Of a DNA stretch of 64,000 nt, positions 24,050-33,574 are shown piece by piece; position 1 is the stretch's first letter; each line of letters opens with the position of its first letter. The stretch is taken from contig NZ_CP107903.1 in the NCBI RefSeq assembly GCF_036013955.1, positions 2,604,001 through 2,668,000 on the forward strand, given 5' to 3'. Below the pieces are notes generated by a model. It had not been told where the DNA came from. It was given only the letters and a program-made list of their open reading frames with translations, and searched no databases. The position numbers and the translations under genes were made by a program. Source of the stretch: Streptomyces sp. NBC_00459 (lineage in GTDB: Bacteria; Actinomycetota; Actinomycetes; Streptomycetales; Streptomycetaceae).

Positions 24050-25189
24050 TCATCTCCCCCACACCCCCCGAGCCATCCGGTCCCCCACCCGCGCCCGGGG
24101 CCCGTTCCCCACGCGCCCCCAACTCCGTTTCGGGTGAACCGCGTTCGTCAGCAGCACGACGAAAGTGTCCGTGGCCCGGTCCAGGACGAGGGACGTGCCC
24201 GTGAAGCCCGTGTGGCCGGCCGCGCCTCTCCCCGACAACTCCCCCATGAACCAAGGCTGGTCGATTGCGAAGCCCAGGCCCGGCGAGGCCAGCAGCAGCT
24301 CCACGTAGTCCGGACCCAGGATGCGGGCCGGGCCGTAGGCGCCGCCCGCCAGCAGGCAGCGGCAGAAGACCGCCAGGTCATGGGCCGTGGAGAACAGACC
24401 CGCGTGGCCCGCCACGCCGCCCAGCGCCCACGCGTTCTCGTCGTGGACCTCGCCCCGCACCATCCCGCGCTCCGCCTTGGCCCACGGTCTGCGCTGGTCC
24501 TCGGTCGCCGCCGCGTCGGGACAGGGGCCGAAGTCGGTCGCCGTCATACCGAGGGGGCGGGTGATGCCGTCACGGATCAGGATGTCCAGGGTGCGGCCCG
24601 TGATGCGCTCCAGGACGTACTGGAGGAGCAGCATGTTGAGGTCGGAGTAGGCGTGGTGGCCCGGCGGGGACGAGGGTGCCTCCGCCCGTAGCAGCGCTCG
24701 GCGGGCCGCGTCGTCCGGGCAGTCGTACAGCGGGAGTTCGGGGCGCAGGCCCGAGGTGTGGGTGAGCAACTGTCGTACGGTGATGCCGTGTTGGGCCGCC
24801 ACCGTGAAGTCCGGCAGATACGCGGCCACCCGGGCGTCCATGCCCAGCGTGCCGCGCTCCAGTTGCTGCATCGCCGCCACCGCCGTGAACAGCTTCGTCA
24901 GGGAGGCGAGGTCGAAGGGCGTCGACATCGTTGCCGGGATCCGTGCCGCCGCCGGGAGCTCCACTCCCGTGTCCGTGCGCTCGTCGTACGACGCGTAGCG
25001 CACCGCCCAGCCCGCCGCCACCTCCACCGCGATCACCGGTCCGCGCCCGGCGATGACGACCGCGGCCGGGGCCCAGGGTCGCTCGCCGGTCGTGAGGGCG
25101 CGTACCTCTCGTACGAGGTGACGCATCTCCTCGGGGTCCAGGCCGGCCCGTTCCGGGGTGTCGACGCGCAGTCTCGGTACGCCGCTCAG
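24050..25189 (-). CDS. Beta-lactamase-related serine hydrolase (class C/penicillin-binding fold)
   Basis: 379 residues. Catalytic SxxK is SLTK at about 96-99, the second motif is YSD (in HAYSDLNML) and the KTG-equivalent is HTG in GHTGFTG. Domain fills the whole protein; no signal peptide, so probably cytoplasmic esterase/amidase-like activity. Start is likely a CTG at 25189 whose CTGA overlaps the exporter stop: no ATG/GTG/TTG lies before the conserved LRVDTPERAGLDPEEM, and a GGAGG precedes it. Translationally coupled behind the Bcr-type exporter, suggesting a resistance or metabolite pair. Confidence 0.88.
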   Translation of the reverse strand: MSGVPRLRVDTPERAGLDPEEMRHLVREVRALTTGERPWAPAAVVIAGRGPVIAVEVAAGWAVRYASYDERTDTGVELPAAARIPATMSTPFDLASLTKLFTAVAAMQQLERGTLGMDARVAAYLPDFTVAAQHGITVRQLLTHTSGLRPELPLYDCPDDAARRALLRAEAPSSPPGHHAYSDLNMLLLQYVLERITGRTLDILIRDGITRPLGMTATDFGPCPDAAATEDQRRPWAKAERGMVRGEVHDENAWALGGVAGHAGLFSTAHDLAVFCRCLLAGGAYGPARILGPDYVELLLASPGLGFAIDQPWFMGELSGRGAAGHTGFTGTSLVLDRATDTFVVLLTNAVHPKRSWGRVGNGPRARVGDRMARGVWGR

Positions 25190-26592
25190 CTCTCCGCCCC
25201 CTCCAGGGTCGTACGTCTGTTCCAAGGACGGCACAGTCCCACGAAGCAGCCGACCGCCACCAGTGCCGCCACCAGTTGGACGATCGCCATCGGGACGGCC
25301 GTGTCCTCGCCGGCGATGCCCACCAGCGGGGAGGCAACCGCGCCGATCAGGAAGGAGGTGGTGCCCAGCAAGGCGGACGCGGCGCCCGCCGAGTGGCGCG
25401 TACGCATCAGGGCGAGGGTCTGGGTGTTGGGCATCGCCAGGCCCATCGCGGACATCAGGACGAAGAGCGCCACCGCCACCGGGAACAGGCCCGCCTCGCC
25501 GAAGACCCCCGTCGCCATCAGCAGCAGTGCCGTGGCCGCGAGGGTGATGACCGCCAGGCCCACCGCCAGCACCTTGTCCATGGACACCCGGCCGACCAGC
25601 ACCTTGCCGTTGATCTGGCCGACGATCACCAGTCCGACCGAGTTGACGCCGAACAGCAGGCTGAACGTCTGCGGGGAGGCCCCGTAGATCTCCTGGATCA
25701 CGAAGGGGGACGCGGCGATGTACGCGAACAGGGCCGCGAAGGCGAAGCCGCCCGCGAGGACGTACCCGGTGAAGACCCGGTCCACGAGCAGGGTGCGCAT
25801 GGAGCGGAGCGCCTCGCCGACTCCGCCGCCATGGCGGTCGGCCGGGTCGAGGGTCTCGGGGAGGCGGAACCAGACCAGCACCGCGAGCGCGATCCCGACC
25901 ACCGTGAGGACGGCGAACACGCCCCGCCAGTCCGTCACGCGCAGGACCTGGCCGCCGATGAGCGGCGCGACGATCGGGGCGACCCCCGAGATCAGCATGA
26001 GGGAGGAGAAGAAGCGGGCCATGGCCACACCGTCGTGCAGGTCCCGTACGACCGCCCGGGCGATGACTATCCCGGCCGAGCCCGCCAGTCCCTGGACCAG
26101 CCGGAACCCGACCAGGAACTCCAGGTTGGGCGCGATGCCGCACAGGACGGTGGCCACGACGTACACCGCCAGGCCCGCCAGGAGGGGGCGTCGGCGGCCC
26201 CATCGGTCGCTCATCGGGCCGATCAGGAGCTGCCCGAGGGCCATGCCCGCCAGACAGGCGGTCAGGGTCAGCTGGACGCTCGCGGCGGACGCGTGCAGGG
26301 AGGTCGTGACCTCGGGGAGGGACGGGAGGTACATGTCCATCGCCAGCGGGGGCGTCGCCGTCAGACCGCCGAGGATGAAGGTGACGAGGAGGCCGGTGCG
26401 GCGGAGGGAGCGGGCGGAGCCGGGTAGGTTCTTCCGTCTTCCTGCCTCTGTCTCGGGCTCCGTCTCTGCCGCGGTTGCCGTCCCTGCCGCGGTAGCCGTC
26501 CCTGTCTCTGCCACTGCCTCTGTTGCTGCCTCTGTCGCTGTCTCCGTCCGGGGACGCTTCCCGTCCCGCGTGGTTTGGCCACGCTCGGGCAT
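25186..26592 (-). CDS. Bcr/CflA-type MFS multidrug exporter
   Basis: 468 residues with twelve membrane segments. Hallmarks are GGLTATPPLAMDMYLPSLPE, the A-loop GPMSDRWGRRRPLL, and GFRLVQGLAGSAGIVIARAV. The first 65 residues are a low-complexity cytoplasmic leader of Thr, Ala and Glu (TETATEAATEAVAETGTAT) that looks like a slipped-strand expansion. ATG at 26592 with AAGGGAGGG 5 bases upstream. Export of a drug or metabolite by proton antiport; substrate unknown. Coupled to the downstream hydrolase. Confidence 0.93.
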   Translation of the reverse strand: MPERGQTTRDGKRPRTETATEAATEAVAETGTATAAGTATAAETEPETEAGRRKNLPGSARSLRRTGLLVTFILGGLTATPPLAMDMYLPSLPEVTTSLHASAASVQLTLTACLAGMALGQLLIGPMSDRWGRRRPLLAGLAVYVVATVLCGIAPNLEFLVGFRLVQGLAGSAGIVIARAVVRDLHDGVAMARFFSSLMLISGVAPIVAPLIGGQVLRVTDWRGVFAVLTVVGIALAVLVWFRLPETLDPADRHGGGVGEALRSMRTLLVDRVFTGYVLAGGFAFAALFAYIAASPFVIQEIYGASPQTFSLLFGVNSVGLVIVGQINGKVLVGRVSMDKVLAVGLAVITLAATALLLMATGVFGEAGLFPVAVALFVLMSAMGLAMPNTQTLALMRTRHSAGAASALLGTTSFLIGAVASPLVGIAGEDTAVPMAIVQLVAALVAVGCFVGLCRPWNRRTTLEGAES

Positions 26593-26708
26593 ACGCCCTC
26601 CCTTTTCGAGTAATCCGCCACCTATGCTCTCAGCTCGTACAGGCGGTTCGTACATTCCGTTCGTACAGCGTGTTCGAGGTAACAAAGGTCACGGAACTAG
26701 GGGCTGGC

Positions 26709-27710
26709 ATGTCGGCTGAGCGCGTGCGATGGGGAATTCTGGCCACGGGAGGCATCGCGGCGGCGATGGCGGCGGATCTGGTGGATCTGCCGGACGCGGA
26801 GCTCGTCGCCGTCGCCTCGCGGAGCGAGGCCTCCGCGAAGGCGTTCGCGGAGCGGTTCGGCATCCCCCGGGCCTACGGCGACTGGGCGTCCCTGGCCGAG
26901 GACGCCGACGTGGACGTGGTGTACGTCGCCACTCCGCACTCGGCGCACCGGGCCGCCGCCGGCCTGTGCCTGGAGGCCGGGCGGAACGTGCTGTGCGAGA
27001 AGGCGTTCACGCTGAACGTGCGGGAGGCCCAGGAACTGGTCGCGCTGGCGAAGGAGCGCGGCGCCTTCCTGATGGAGGGCATGTGGACGTACTGCAACCC
27101 GGTCGTCCGGCGGCTGAAGGCGCTGGTCGAGGACGGTGCGATCGGTGAAGTGCGGACCGTTCAGGCCGACTTCGGGCTTGAGGGGCCCTTCCCTCCCTCG
27201 CACCGGCTGCGCGACCCGGCACAGGGCGGCGGGGCGCTGCTCGACCTGGGCGTCTACCCGGTGTCGTTCGCGCACCTGCTGCTCGGGGAGCCCGACGACA
27301 TCTCGGCGAGAGCGGTGCTCTCCGAGGAGAACGTCGATCTCCAGACGGGTGCGGTGCTCTCATGGGAGAGCGGTGCTCTCGCCGCAGTGCACTGCTCCAT
27401 CGTCGGCGGTACGTCCATCAGCGCGTCGGTGACCGGCTCCAAGGGCCGGATCGACGTACCCGACGGGTTCTTCTTCGCGGACCGGTTCGTGCTGCACCGC
27501 GACGGCCGCGACCCCGAGGAGTTCGTCGCCGCCCCGGACCACGGTGCCCGCAACAGCTTCCGGCACGAGGCCACCGAGGTGATGCGCGCGCTGCGGGCCG
27601 GCGAGACCGAGTCCCCGCTCGTCCCGCTCGACGGCACCCTCGCCGTGATGCGGACGATGGACACCATCCGGGAGCAGATCGGCGTCCGCTACCCCGGCGA
27701 GGCCCGCTGA
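26709..27710 (+). CDS. Gfo/Idh/MocA-family NAD(P)-dependent oxidoreductase
   Basis: 333 residues. N-terminal Rossmann fold begins [17 protein letters not shown], with [15 protein letters not shown] and the EKAF motif (NVLCEKAF, catalytic Lys). The C-terminal domain has [19 protein letters not shown], matching the HxxD-type site region. Family members oxidise or isomerise sugars and polyols; xylose, glucose-fructose and dimeric dihydrodiol dehydrogenases are closest in motif use. The stop overlaps the next start (TGATG). Confidence 0.9.
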   Translation: MSAERVRWGILATGGIAAAMAADLVDLPDAELVAVASRSEASAKAFAERFGIPRAYGDWASLAEDADVDVVYVATPHSAHRAAAGLCLEAGRNVLCEKAFTLNVREAQELVALAKERGAFLMEGMWTYCNPVVRRLKALVEDGAIGEVRTVQADFGLEGPFPPSHRLRDPAQGGGALLDLGVYPVSFAHLLLGEPDDISARAVLSEENVDLQTGAVLSWESGALAAVHCSIVGGTSISASVTGSKGRIDVPDGFFFADRFVLHRDGRDPEEFVAAPDHGARNSFRHEATEVMRALRAGETESPLVPLDGTLAVMRTMDTIREQIGVRYPGEAR

Positions 27711-28537
27711 TGAGCGACGGGCAGCCGACGGCCGCCGAGCAGGGGAAGACCGCCGAGAGGATCGCGGTCGTGACCGGTGCCGGTTCCGGTATCGGCCGCG
27801 CGGTCGCCCTCGAACTGCTCGGCGCGGGCTGGTCGGTGGCGCTCACGGGCCGTCGTACGGAACGCCTGGAGGAGACGGCGGCGCTCGCAACCGGGAGCCT
27901 CGCACCCGAGGGCACGCGCGAGGGAACTCCCGCGGGCGCCTGTCTCGTCGTACGCGCCGATGTGGCCCAACCCGACGACGTGGCCGCCCTGTTCGCGGCC
28001 GTGCACGAGCGGTTCGGGCGGCTCGACCTGCTGTTCAACAACGCGGGGACGTTCGGTCCCGGCGGGGTGGCGGTGGAGGATCTGGCGTACGAGGCGTGGC
28101 GGCACGTCGTGGACACGAACCTCAACGGGGCGTTCCTGTGCGCGCAGGCGGCGTACCGGCAGATGAAGGAGCAGGACCCGCAGGGTGGCCGGATCATCAA
28201 CAACGGGTCGATCTCCGCGCACACGCCCCGGCCGCACTCGGCGCCGTACACCGCGACCAAGCACGCGTTGACGGGCCTGACCAAGGCGCTGGCGCTGGAC
28301 GGGCGGCCGTACCGGATCGCGGTCTCGCAGATCGACATCGGGAACGCGGCGACGGAGATGACCGCGCGGATGCAAACGGGCGCTCTGCAGGCGAACGGGG
28401 AGATGGCGCCGGAGCCCGTCATGGACGTGACGGACGTGGCCCGGACCGTGCGGCACATGGCGGAGCTGCCGTTGGAGGCGAATGTGCAGTTCGCGACGGT
28501 TCTGGCGACTTCGATGCCCTACGTGGGGCGCGGCTGA
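27710..28537 (+). CDS. Short-chain dehydrogenase/reductase
   Basis: 275 residues of the classical SDR type. Cofactor motif [17 protein letters not shown] in [10 protein letters not shown], catalytic Ser in NNGSISA and YTATK (Tyr-x-x-x-Lys). The Asp of VVRADVAQ fits NAD or NADP use. Starts one base inside the oxidoreductase stop (TGATG), so the two form one operon, presumably acting on the same sugar or alcohol substrate. Substrate not deducible. Confidence 0.9.
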   Translation: MSDGQPTAAEQGKTAERIAVVTGAGSGIGRAVALELLGAGWSVALTGRRTERLEETAALATGSLAPEGTREGTPAGACLVVRADVAQPDDVAALFAAVHERFGRLDLLFNNAGTFGPGGVAVEDLAYEAWRHVVDTNLNGAFLCAQAAYRQMKEQDPQGGRIINNGSISAHTPRPHSAPYTATKHALTGLTKALALDGRPYRIAVSQIDIGNAATEMTARMQTGALQANGEMAPEPVMDVTDVARTVRHMAELPLEANVQFATVLATSMPYVGRG

Positions 28538-29054
28538 GGTTTCCTCGCGCAGGCATTCGAAGACTCAACCTGCACAAGCGGAATTGATTGCTCCGTAGCG
28601 TTCGGCCCGGTCGCAGGCATATGCTCAACACGCCTTCTCCACTGGAGCTTCACACTTGATGCTCTGAGGTTCCGGTAACACACAACGGACCATGCCGAGG
28701 GGGGGAAGGCGACAGCCGCTCCATGGCGTATCCGGGTGGGGGTGGACCTCGCGTGGGACCGCGAGGTACGCACCGGGTCATGGAGCGGCTGTCGTGTGCT
28801 CCGGCACAGGGGGACCACGCGCCGCACCATGAACCGCACCGCGGGCCGCCCATGAACCGCATGACGGGCTGCGCGGCTGGCCGAGCGACGGCCTGCGCGA
28901 CGGGCCTTAATTGTTCGTGATTGTTTCGGGCCCGCTTTCTCAGCCCCCGCACATCGTTTACCCAGTTCCCCACAAAGGTTCCTCTCTAGCTTGTGGCAGC
29001 GCCCACAGTGGGCGCCGTCCGCAGCTGGGCGCCCATGAACCTTTGAGGAACGGG
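28538..29054. other. 517-bp gap without a supported gene
   Basis: No reading frame in the gap has protein-like composition. It holds the nested inverted repeat at 28711-28793 and, near 29045, the GAGGAA ribosome site of the ABC permease. The sequence between is GC-rich with repeated (C/G)GC-GGGC and ATGACGGGC words. It may contain the permease promoter and a long untranslated leader. Confidence 0.6.
28711..28793. repeat. Nested inverted repeat (15-bp outer, 7-bp inner stem)
   Basis: GACAGCCGCTCCATG (28711-28725) is the exact reverse complement of 28779-28793, and within the loop CCTCGCG (28747-28753) pairs with CGCGAGG (28760-28766). Stable as RNA or cruciform DNA. Confidence 0.75.
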
Positions 29055-30542
29055 ATGTTTGGCATCTATCTCAAGCGTGAGCTGAGCCGGCGCAAGAAGG
29101 CCGCTCTGGTCATCGCCATGGGTCTGGCGCTCGGTATCGCGCTGGTCATCACCGTCAACTCGGTGTCGGCCGGCATGCAGCAGGCACAGGAGAAGGTCCT
29201 GCAGTCGCTGTACGGCCTCGGCACCGACATGACCGTCACCAAGGCCAGATCGGCGCCCACCGGCAACCAGTCGGGCCGGCCGAGCTTCGACTTCGACGCC
29301 AGCTCGAACGACTCGACCGAGACGCAGAGCAGCGACCGCGTGACGACCCAGGGCGGCCAGACCCTGAAGTCGGCGCTGGTCACCAAGGTCGCCGCCCAGA
29401 AGGGCGTGGCGACGGCGGTGGGCGCGCTGAGCCTCAACGTCACCAAGGTCGACGGCTCCTTCACCCAGGGCAAGGCGAAGACCGACACCTCGTCGTCCTC
29501 CTCCTCGTCCTCCGGCCAGGGTGGTCCCGGCGGAGGCCAGGGCGGCAACTCCGGCAGCACCGCCCCGCCCGAGATCCAGGGCGGCGGCGCCTCGTTCGAC
29601 GTCAACTCCTACTCCGTCACGGGCGTCGACGTGACGAACCAGGCGCTCGGCCCGCTCGCCACCACGACGATCACCAGCGGCAAGACGTTCACGGCGGCGC
29701 AGGCCGACGCGAAGGTCGCGGTGCTCAGCAAGTCCTACGCCAAGGAGAACAAGTACACGGTCGGCAAGACCCTCACGATCTCCGGCACCAAGTACAAGGT
29801 CATCGGCATCGCGACACCCGAGAGCAGCGAGTCCACGACCGACGTCTACCTGCCGCTCAAGCAGGCGCAGACGCTCGGTGACTCCGCGAACCTGGTCTCC
29901 ACGATCTATGTCCAGGCGACCGACTCGAAGCAGATCGACACGGTCAAGTCGACGATCCAGAAGAACATCTCGGGTACGACGGTCACGACCTCCGCCGATC
30001 TCGCGGAGACCGTCTCCGGCTCCCTCTCCACGGCCTCGAACCTCGCTACCAGCGTCGGCAAGTGGCTGTCCATCGCGGTGCTCGCGGCGGCGTTCCTGGT
30101 GGCCGCGCTGCTCACCTCCTCGGCGGTGTCCCGCCGGGTGCGGGAGTTCGGCACGCTGAAGGCGCTGGGCTGGCCCTCGCGCAGGGTGACCCGGCAGGTC
30201 GTCGGCGAGTCCATCGTGAACGGTCTGCTCGGTGGCGCGCTCGGTATCGGCATCGGCCTGGCGGCGGCGTACGCGGTGACCACGTACAGCCCCAAGCTGA
30301 CCGCGCAGCTCGGCAACACCGGCGGCGGTGGCCCCGGCGGTGGCGGCCCCGGCGGCGGTGGCGGCCCGGGTCAGCAGTCGGCGGCCAACACGATGGAGAT
30401 CGCGCTGTCGGCGCCCGTCTCCCTCACCACCATCGCGCTCGCGGCGGGCCTCGCCATCGCCGGCGGTCTGATCGCCGGTGCGATGGGCGGCTGGCGGGCC
30501 TCCCGGATGCGGCCGGCGGACGCGCTGCGCAGCGTGTCGTAG
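29055..30542 (+). CDS. ABC transporter permease, MacB/FtsX family
   Basis: 495 residues. One N-terminal membrane helix (GLALGIALVITVNSVSAG), a large extracytoplasmic domain (about 50-330, with a Ser/Gly/Gln-rich low-complexity loop SSSSSSSSGQGG), then three membrane helices carrying the FtsX signature REFGTLKALGWPSRRV. A Gly/Pro-rich loop separates the last two helices. The pair with the downstream ATPase is of the mechanotransmission type: energy drives conformational change for export of an antibiotic, peptide or lipoprotein substrate. GAGGAA lies 4 bases before the ATG. Confidence 0.92.
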   Translation: MFGIYLKRELSRRKKAALVIAMGLALGIALVITVNSVSAGMQQAQEKVLQSLYGLGTDMTVTKARSAPTGNQSGRPSFDFDASSNDSTETQSSDRVTTQGGQTLKSALVTKVAAQKGVATAVGALSLNVTKVDGSFTQGKAKTDTSSSSSSSSGQGGPGGGQGGNSGSTAPPEIQGGGASFDVNSYSVTGVDVTNQALGPLATTTITSGKTFTAAQADAKVAVLSKSYAKENKYTVGKTLTISGTKYKVIGIATPESSESTTDVYLPLKQAQTLGDSANLVSTIYVQATDSKQIDTVKSTIQKNISGTTVTTSADLAETVSGSLSTASNLATSVGKWLSIAVLAAAFLVAALLTSSAVSRRVREFGTLKALGWPSRRVTRQVVGESIVNGLLGGALGIGIGLAAAYAVTTYSPKLTAQLGNTGGGGPGGGGPGGGGGPGQQSAANTMEIALSAPVSLTTIALAAGLAIAGGLIAGAMGGWRASRMRPADALRSVS

Positions 30543-30622
30543 CCCCCCGTCCGAGTCCCTCGGTCCCCCTGCTCAGTTCCACCCTCCCTCTGCCCCAATT
30601 CCCGTACGTCACGGAGTCGTTC

Positions 30623-31312
30623 ATGTACAAGCTCACCGGTGTCACCAAGAGATACACGCGGGGCAAGGAGACGGTGGAGGCGCTGCGCGGCATCGACCTC
30701 GTCATCGAGGACGGTGACCAGCTCGTCATCCAGGGTCCCACCGGCGGCGGCAAGTCCACCCTCCTGCAGATGATCGGCGGCCTGGACCGGCCGACCGAGG
30801 GCAGTGTCGAGCTGGACGGTGTCGATCTCGGCTCCATCAGCGAGGCCAGGCTGACCCGGCTGCGCGCCGAGAAGATCGGCATCATCTTCCAGGCGTTCAA
30901 CCTCATCCCGACGCTCACCGCGCAGGAGAACGTCGAGACGGCCCTCGTACCGCTCGGGGTGAAGCCCGCCGAGCGGCGCGAGCGGGCGGCCGAGGCGCTG
31001 CGCTCGGTCGGTCTCGGCGACCGCCTGGCCCACTCGCCGACCGAGTTGTCCGGCGGTCAGCAGCAGCGGGTGGCCATCGCCCGCGCCCTGGTGAAGAAGC
31101 CGAAGGTGCTGCTCGCGGACGAGCCCACCGGCAACCTCGACGAGGGCACGCGCGACGACATCATGGCGCTGCTCGAAGGGCTGTGGCGCGAGCACGGGCT
31201 GACCTTCGTCCTGGTCACCCACGACTCGTCGATCGCCCGGCGCGCACCCCGCGTGGCGACCATCAAGGCAGGTCAGCTGACGGTCACCGAGCAGGACCAG
31301 TACGTCGGTTGA
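30623..31312 (+). CDS. ABC transporter ATP-binding protein, MacB/LolD type
   Basis: 229 residues. Walker A GPTGGGKST, Q-loop IFQAFNLIPTLTAQENVE, signature LSGGQQQRVAIARAL and Walker B VLLADEPTGNLD are intact; the NLDEGT after Walker B marks the MacB/LolD/FtsE class. ACGGAG is 6 bases before the ATG. 80 bp downstream of the permease, so one operon. Followed by a strong hairpin at 31319-31358. Confidence 0.95.
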   Translation: MYKLTGVTKRYTRGKETVEALRGIDLVIEDGDQLVIQGPTGGGKSTLLQMIGGLDRPTEGSVELDGVDLGSISEARLTRLRAEKIGIIFQAFNLIPTLTAQENVETALVPLGVKPAERRERAAEALRSVGLGDRLAHSPTELSGGQQQRVAIARALVKKPKVLLADEPTGNLDEGTRDDIMALLEGLWREHGLTFVLVTHDSSIARRAPRVATIKAGQLTVTEQDQYVG

Positions 31313-31318
31313 TGAACC

Positions 31319-31358
31319 GGTCCGGTGATCAGGCGGTCGAGTGATCACCGGACCGCCT
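31319..31358. terminator. Terminator-type hairpin between convergent genes (two overlapping stems)
   Basis: GGTCCGGTGATCA (31319-31331) pairs with TGATCACCGGACC (31342-31354), 13 bp. An alternative AGGCGGTC (31331-31338) pairs with GACCGCCT (31351-31358). It lies between the ABC ATPase gene and the aldo-keto reductase gene and could end both transcripts; no U-tract is present. Confidence 0.7.
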
Positions 31359-31383
31359 GACACATGTCAGCCCCTGGGGCCGT

Positions 31384-32403
31384 TCACCGCCCGAGCAGTT
31401 GGTCGATCTCGGCCAACTGCCCTGCGGTGAGCGGCCCTTTCGCGATCGCGCCGGCGTTCTCCTCGGCCTGGGCGACGGACCGGAAACCGGGGATGGGGAC
31501 GGTACGGGGGCTGCGCGCCCACAGCCAGCCGAGGGCGCCCTGGGCGAGCGTACGACCGCCGCTGGTGAGGACGGAGCGCAGCGCGTCGACGTGCGCCAGC
31601 CAGTCCGGGTCTGCGCCCGCACCGGCCGTGAAGCCCGGCAGCCAGGCGGGCGGCGCGTTACGGATGTCCCCCGCTTCGAGTGCCTGCCCGGCCGCCCGCT
31701 TCCCTGCCAGCAGCCCCATGGCGAGCGGGCTCCGGTTGATGCTCGCGAGCCCCGACTCCTCGCAGAGGGCGAGCATTTCGGGCGCGTCCTGCATGACGTT
31801 GAGGCAGTGCTGTACGGCCGCGCAGTGCGGCCCCTGGGCGAAGAGGGCGGCGCGGGCCGGGTCGTCGGTGCTCCAGGCGTAGGCACGGATGAGCCCTTCG
31901 GCGACCAACTCCTCGCATACGTCACGGAGTTGGGCAGCCGCGTCCAAGTCACCCTCGGACAGGTGCAGTTGGTAGAGGTCGACGTAGTCGGTGCCGAGGC
32001 GGGCGAGGGAGGCGGTGAGGGCACGGCGGAGGTACGCGGGGCTGTCGTCCTGGCCGTCCGCGATCCGCGTCCGCTCGTCGAAGAGGTTGCCCCACTTGGT
32101 GGCGATCACGACATCCGTACGGTGCTTGCCGAGGGCCCGGCCGAGGACGCGCTCGCTGTGTCCGGTGCCGTACACGTCGGCCGTGTCGAAGAAGGTGACG
32201 CCCAGGTCGAGGGCGCGCCGGACCGCCCGTACGGACTCGTCGTCGTCCACCTTGCCCCAGCCGAGGGGCTGTCCGTCCGGGGCGCCCCACTCTCCGCCGA
32301 TGGCCCAGCAGCCGAAGCCGAGGGGGCTGACCTCGATGCCGCTGCGGCCCAGGGTCCGGTTCGCGAAGGCCTGGGTGGCGCCTGTGCTGTCCGTGTTCTC
32401 CAT
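31384..32403 (-). CDS. Aldo-keto reductase
   Basis: 339 residues forming the (beta/alpha)8 NADPH-dependent reductase. The catalytic tetrad is visible: Asp in FFDTADVYG, Tyr of the same motif, Lys in VIATKWGNLF and His in YVDLYQLHLSEG. IPGFRSVAQAEEN near the C-terminus matches the cofactor-binding IPG-x-R-x(n)-EN pattern. The insert GGEWGAPDGQPLGWGKVDDDES near the start is typical of the AKR11/12-like group acting on aldehydes or sugars. Substrate unknown. Confidence 0.92.
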   Translation of the reverse strand: MENTDSTGATQAFANRTLGRSGIEVSPLGFGCWAIGGEWGAPDGQPLGWGKVDDDESVRAVRRALDLGVTFFDTADVYGTGHSERVLGRALGKHRTDVVIATKWGNLFDERTRIADGQDDSPAYLRRALTASLARLGTDYVDLYQLHLSEGDLDAAAQLRDVCEELVAEGLIRAYAWSTDDPARAALFAQGPHCAAVQHCLNVMQDAPEMLALCEESGLASINRSPLAMGLLAGKRAAGQALEAGDIRNAPPAWLPGFTAGAGADPDWLAHVDALRSVLTSGGRTLAQGALGWLWARSPRTVPIPGFRSVAQAEENAGAIAKGPLTAGQLAEIDQLLGR

Positions 32404-32494
32404 GGCTCAGGACAGTAGGAGTTGGAGCCCACTTCAACACAAGGGGACGTACGGGTACGGGGGTACGGGGGTACGGGTCCGACTCCCGCGACCG

Positions 32495-32818
32495 TCAGGC
32501 CTGGCCCGTCTCGAAGCGCAGGATGCGGCCGTCGTCGACGGTGAAGCTCCACTTGGTGCGCATCTCGCCCCAGGTGTCGTTGCTGTAGCTGGCGACGAGG
32601 ACATGGCCTCCGCGCGACTCGTTGTCCACCTCCATGTGCCCGTGGGAGGAGAAGATCTCGCGCTCGGTCCAGTCGGCGAGGTCACGGTCGGAGCCGTCGT
32701 CGGACATGGTCGCGCCGGGGGCCAGAACGGCCTGGAATGCCTCGCGGTCGTGCGCGTTCACGGCGTTGACGAAGGCCCGGACGGCCGGGTCGCTGAGCTT
32801 GGCGGTCTGAATCGTCAT
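32495..32818 (-). CDS. NTF2-like / SnoaL-type small protein
   Basis: 107 residues. Starts with SDPAVRAFVNAVNAHDREAFQAV, then ATMSDDGSDRDLADWTEREIF and a run of strands WSFTVDDGRILRFETGQA, matching the cone-shaped NTF2 fold of SnoaL_2/DUF4440-like proteins. These may be small enzymes or ligand binders; no catalytic residues are certain. Lies between two unrelated genes, probably its own transcript. Confidence 0.8.
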   Translation of the reverse strand: MTIQTAKLSDPAVRAFVNAVNAHDREAFQAVLAPGATMSDDGSDRDLADWTEREIFSSHGHMEVDNESRGGHVLVASYSNDTWGEMRTKWSFTVDDGRILRFETGQA

Positions 32819-32919
32819 GCCGGTCAGACTGGCACCGCCCCCGGGCGCCCGCCACCCGAACGGCAGGCATGGACGGTCCCCTCGGGTGCGGTGGACGTGA
32901 ACGGTGCGACGGTGGATGC

Positions 32920-33474
32920 ATGACCTGTGACGACCGATACGACCGGCGTGATCTGGGGCTGCTGCTGCTCCGTCTGGGGACGGGCGGGGTGCTGGCGGCG
33001 CACGGCGCGCAGAAGCTGTTCGGGTGGTTCGGCGGGCACGGCCTCGAAGGCACCGGCGCCTTCATGGAGTCCGTCGGCTACGCGCCCGGGAAGGCCAGCG
33101 CCACGGCGGCGGGCCTCGCGGAGACGGGCGGCGGCGCGCTCCTCGCGCTCGGCCTTGCGACTCCGGCGGCCGGCGCGGCGGCAGCGGGCGCGATGGCGGG
33201 CGCCACCGCCGTGCACGCGCCCAACGGCTTCTTCAGCGCGGAAGGCGGCTACGAGTACGCCGCCACCCTGGGTCTCGCCGCGGCGGGCCTCGCGGTGGCG
33301 GGACCGGGCCGGCTCTCCCTGGACCATGCGCTGGGCCACGTACTCGACCGGGGCTGGATGGTCCCGGCGGCCCTCGCCGGAACGGCCGCGGTCACGGCGG
33401 TGGTCGTGGGGGCCCGGAACCGGCGGGTGAGGGAGCGTGAACAGGGCACGCAGGAAGCGCTGTTCGAGGAGTAG
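32920..33474 (+). CDS. DoxX-family membrane protein
   Basis: 184 residues with four membrane helices. The DoxX signature LLLRLGTGGVLAAHGAQKLFGWFGG (shown in pieces: LRLGTGG, HGAQKLFGWFGG) opens the protein and GKASATAAGLAETGGGALL follows. ATG at 32920 with GGTGG nearby; an upstream frame to 32869 is possible. DoxX proteins are linked to thiosulfate:quinone and redox stress complexes in other bacteria (MRC complex in mycobacteria). Ends in an acidic cytoplasmic tail EREQGTQEALFEE. Confidence 0.88.
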   Translation: MTCDDRYDRRDLGLLLLRLGTGGVLAAHGAQKLFGWFGGHGLEGTGAFMESVGYAPGKASATAAGLAETGGGALLALGLATPAAGAAAAGAMAGATAVHAPNGFFSAEGGYEYAATLGLAAAGLAVAGPGRLSLDHALGHVLDRGWMVPAALAGTAAVTAVVVGARNRRVREREQGTQEALFEE

Positions 33475-33574
33475 AGAAGCCGAGAAGCAGGGCCGTCGGA
33501 ACGTCGGGACGCGGAGAGACGTCGAGAAACGTGGAGAGAGGTGGAGAGACGTCATCGCGTGGGAGGCTTCTCCC

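Noticed and set aside
28650..28973. Minus-strand 107-codon frame in the 28.5-29.0 kb gap
   Set aside because: Pro/Arg/Cys-rich with no ribosome site, and it covers the inverted repeat; no evidence it is translated.
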